Position numbers and translations under genes: made by a program. 38,332 nt of DNA, taken from positions 1 to 38,332 of the forward strand of contig JAFMHL010000038.1 in the NCBI GenBank assembly GCA_017854535.1, written 5' to 3'. Shown piece by piece: positions 36,014 to 38,332 of the stretch. Below the pieces are notes generated by a model. It did not search any database and was not told the origin of the DNA. It saw only the letters and a program-made list of their open reading frames with translations. Within the stretch, counting starts at the first letter, position 1; the number at the start of each line of letters is the position of its first letter. Origin of the DNA: Nitratireductor sp. GTDB taxonomy: Bacteria > Pseudomonadota > Alphaproteobacteria > Rhizobiales > Rhizobiaceae.

Positions 36014-36301
36014 TCAATTCATACATGACCATCTTGTACGGGAACCCAGATGGGCAGCTTTTCTGAACCAAAGCGCTGAACTGTTCGTTACAACAAGTCG
36101 GTGAACAGGCGTTCATGTAAATCAACCAAACCGTTTGATCAACTCGAAAGTGGACATTGATCTGCGGTCACCTTCTAGATTGAAAAGGATAGCTTGAGTT
36201 CAAGTGTTTCCCCTGAGACATCTCCCGCAAAGCCAGCTAGGAGCTAATCCCCTTAACTCTTTAAGTTCTCTGCAGTAAGGGTATTGGACGACTTTGCCGT
36301 C
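36014..36301. other. gene-free region after sulfatase remnant
   Basis: About 290 bases between two convergent units. No open frame with recognisable homology was found. A small hairpin GGACG-actttgc-CGTCC at about 36287-36303 lies at the end of the PilZ gene and might help end its transcript, but it lacks a T-run. The remainder looks like degraded sequence, fitting the damaged sulfatase beside it. Confidence 0.35.
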
Positions 36302-36868
36302 CTATCGGCGCTTTCCGAATGTTATACCTTTCACCCGGTTTGGCGTACGATATTGTTCTTTAGTATTGGCTTCGATATCGCTGGCTTGCTCCGCTCGCTG
36401 TTGGGCCATAATCTTCTTCAATTCCTGTTCTCTTTCCATCAACATCGTCAGTCGGTCAAAAGAAGGTTTTACAGATTGCTTGCGGATAAGTTTTGTTGGC
36501 TCCCTTGGTTCCGTAAATTGAACCGCAATACAGCTTTCAATCTTCCTGATCCATTTGCAGGGTACCTTGAAGCCATCGAGCTCCACATGCAGTATGAAGT
36601 TCATAGGCAGGTTTGTGGCATCATCTAACTCCAACAATGCGCCGGTTTCACTAATTTCCCTTAGAACGCAGGGGCGCGTACTATGTTGGTGATTGAAGGC
36701 AATTAACGCCTTTTTCAGCGCCTTGTTGCGGCGTGGTCGTTCGAAACGCTGAATGTCCTCTTCTTCCTGTACTGACATTTGTTTATCCATTCGACGTAGT
36801 CTGGTTCGATTTCCATTATTTTGAAAGCTACGATCCTGATATCTAAAATATCCCGCGAGTAACGACAT
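36302..36868 (-). CDS. PilZ-domain protein
   Basis: A 188-residue cytoplasmic protein with a central PilZ domain, the c-di-GMP receptor fold. It shows an arginine-rich RPRRN motif at the RxxxR position and EISETGALLEL at the (D/N)xSxxG position, where the first residue is Glu rather than Asp or Asn. The conserved closing strand is CKWIRKIESCIAVQF. The N-terminal 45 residues and the basic C-terminal 50 residues are polar extensions. The start is unsure: GTG at 36889 (one base after the upstream stop), ATG at 36868 and ATG at 36790 are all possible, and none has a strong ribosome binding site. It follows the intact TadG-like gene closely, suggesting cotranscription. Whether it still binds c-di-GMP is uncertain because of the altered motif. 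Confidence 0.8.
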   Translation of the reverse strand: MSLLAGYFRYQDRSFQNNGNRTRLRRMDKQMSVQEEEDIQRFERPRRNKALKKALIAFNHQHSTRPCVLREISETGALLELDDATNLPMNFILHVELDGFKVPCKWIRKIESCIAVQFTEPREPTKLIRKQSVKPSFDRLTMLMEREQELKKIMAQQRAEQASDIEANTKEQYRTPNRVKGITFGKRR

Positions 36869-36890
36869 ATCTCTAAACTTTTCTTTCACT

Positions 36891-38141
36891 CTAGTTCGTC
36901 AGATAGACATAGCCGCTGGTTCCCCTGATACCTTCGGGAACTGGCACATTAGAGTTGCCGTAATCTGAGTTGATTTGGATTTGGGGTCCATCGCCGATTT
37001 CGATTTCACGAGCGATGATGGCACTCCAATTTGAAGCCTGGCCAACACGGCTTGCCTTGTCGACAAAGAGCTTGCCGTTGGGCAAATAGATGACCCCCTC
37101 CATCTGTTCGGCATTCTTGCTCCGGATCGTGAAGGTACGACCTAGTTTTGCATTTCGATCCTCAAAAATGAGAATGCCAGCAGTAGCACCTGACCTTGCC
37201 GCCTTTAGGCTGATTGCCATCGAGGGGCCAATATCCATTGTGGACAGATCGCCTTCAAAGACCAGCGAGACATTGTCACCCTTGAATTTGCCAGCACCAC
37301 CAAGGCTGAGCGGGCCATCCTTGAAGATATATACGCCTGGTTTGAGTAAAATATCGACTTTGCCAGAGGCATCAATGCCCCCGCAATAAGTACCCGGGAT
37401 AAGTTTCACTTTCTTTTTCTTGTCGTGGATCTTCAAATCATTCTCTGTACAGGAGCCAGCTTTAGGTGAAATACGATCAGCAAGTGGATCTTCTGCGGCG
37501 GGGCTGTCGACGATCGGAACAGGAGAGAAACTGGTATCTACACCATTGTAGCCGCCGGCTGTGTAGATGTTGAGCGCACTCATGGTGGAACTTTTGTTCA
37601 GGTGTATCGCGTCTTTATCTGTTGAGTTCACATGGACAGTACAGCCTTCAGTATTAAGTGAGCCTTTGCCGCGCATGTTTAACCCATCTTTAGACGTCGG
37701 CTTAAGTGCAAGCACGCACATTGGTTCGCTACCGGCCTGTCTCGCTGTGGCGCTTACACGGATCGGAAGAACATCACTGTTCATGTAATGCGCAAAAAAC
37801 GGTTGCCAATAATAGTCCAAATCCACAGTAACTTCAGAACGATCATCTGCGAGAGTCGTCAAGACCTTGACGTATTGAGTTCCATTATTTTGTGTATCAA
37901 AATCAGCAGCGACGTAGTTTTCTGCCACCCCGACCACTTCAGATTTTGTCGTAGTAGACAGTGCCAATTCCTTAGCGGCAGCAAGCGCTGCTGCATCCGC
38001 TACATCCTGTAAATGAGACTTTGCAAAATGCATGGACGAATAATCAACGACCAGGCCGGCTGCACCCATCAGTGGAACTGTGAGCAATGAAAAAGCTATG
38101 GCAAAATTGCCGCCGATATTCCGAAGAAACCTCAAAAACAT
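36891..38141 (-). CDS. TadE/TadG-like surface protein, copy 2 (intact)
   Basis: A 416-residue protein. The N-terminal TadG-like part has a short basic cytoplasmic end, NIGGNFAIAFSLLTVPLMG, one membrane segment, then VADAAALAAAKELAL. The periplasmic C-terminal part is rich in short beta-strand and Gly/Asp turns (GLNMRGKGSLNTEGC; GVYIFKDGPLSLGGAGKF; GILIFEDRNAKLG), suggesting a beta-helix-like fold. Cysteines in CVLAL, EGCTV, SCTEN and TYCGG may form disulfides. It is the intact paralogue of 25877-27187. Tad_N/TadG proteins are minor components of Tad pili; no other tad genes lie nearby, so it may act independently. ATG with CAGG six bases upstream. The 190 bases before it show no gene. Confidence 0.83.
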   Translation of the reverse strand: MFLRFLRNIGGNFAIAFSLLTVPLMGAAGLVVDYSSMHFAKSHLQDVADAAALAAAKELALSTTTKSEVVGVAENYVAADFDTQNNGTQYVKVLTTLADDRSEVTVDLDYYWQPFFAHYMNSDVLPIRVSATARQAGSEPMCVLALKPTSKDGLNMRGKGSLNTEGCTVHVNSTDKDAIHLNKSSTMSALNIYTAGGYNGVDTSFSPVPIVDSPAAEDPLADRISPKAGSCTENDLKIHDKKKKVKLIPGTYCGGIDASGKVDILLKPGVYIFKDGPLSLGGAGKFKGDNVSLVFEGDLSTMDIGPSMAISLKAARSGATAGILIFEDRNAKLGRTFTIRSKNAEQMEGVIYLPNGKLFVDKASRVGQASNWSAIIAREIEIGDGPQIQINSDYGNSNVPVPEGIRGTSGYVYLTN

Positions 38142-38332
38142 TGTTACCTGCTCAATCTAAATCGTAGTGGAACTATCGAGGTTACGTCAAAGCATTCTAA
38201 ATAAAGTTAACATCAACAAGAAAAACTCTATCTCGGTAAACGAATCCTGAAAATTTAGACAAATATCCGCATTATCTCCCCAACAAAATATCGTGTCAGC
38301 GACATACCTGGAAGGTCGTAAAAGGACTCAAT

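Noticed and set aside
36014-36301. Insertion-sequence remnant next to the sulfatase fragment
   Set aside because: No transposase-like frame, terminal inverted repeats or target duplication could be found.

Overview
The window looks like chromosome of an alphaproteobacterium, most probably a marine member of the Hyphomicrobiales (Rhizobiales). The reasons are the aerobic (CobN-type) cobalamin genes with CbtA/CbtB, fused CysNC, Dxs, a short PBP4-type carboxypeptidase, TadE/TadG-type surface proteins and a fairly AT-rich base composition for that group. The genus cannot be fixed from sequence alone. No rRNA, tRNA, CRISPR array or intact insertion sequence was seen.

Layout. (1) Positions 1-10582 form a cobalamin region, almost all on the minus strand. 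A cobalamin riboswitch (8425-8607) precedes cbtB-cbtA-cobU-cobW-cobN, with cobO and a TerB-like gene following. Upstream lie cobQ and a DUF971 gene. At the far left are a His-rich small membrane protein and the start of a CbiX-like chelatase, whose leader may hold a reduced riboswitch-like element. Together these cover cobalt uptake, cobalt insertion (CobN, with CobW as likely metal chaperone), adenosylation (CobO), amidation (CobQ) and nucleotide-loop assembly (CobU). (2) 10682-18401 is housekeeping and mixed: a ferredoxin-reductase-type flavoprotein, a D-Ala-D-Ala carboxypeptidase, a GNAT acetyltransferase, a frameshifted amidohydrolase, dxs and an SAF-domain dehydrogenase. (3) 18537-25678, minus strand: a tandem pair of divergent ParA/MinD-like proteins, cysNC-cysD (sulfate activation to PAPS), a tail-anchored hypothetical protein, rpe and an HI0933-type flavoprotein. 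(4) 25877-31332, plus strand: a TadG-like surface protein interrupted by one in-frame TAG, a BarA-like hybrid histidine kinase and a receiver-EAL c-di-GMP phosphodiesterase. (5) 31426-38141: a class IV aminotransferase, mgtE, gabT, a decayed 3' end of a sulfatase gene, a PilZ gene and a second, intact TadG-like gene.

The most unusual features are the ParA-like pair and the two TadG-like paralogues. One ParA-like partner has lost the signature lysine of its Walker A motif and has ATC where ATG is expected. The TadG-like paralogues each lie beside c-di-GMP-related genes, and one is split by an amber codon. Several genes are damaged (amidohydrolase, TadG-like copy 1, sulfatase fragment), which suggests ongoing gene decay or, for the homopolymer case, sequencing error.
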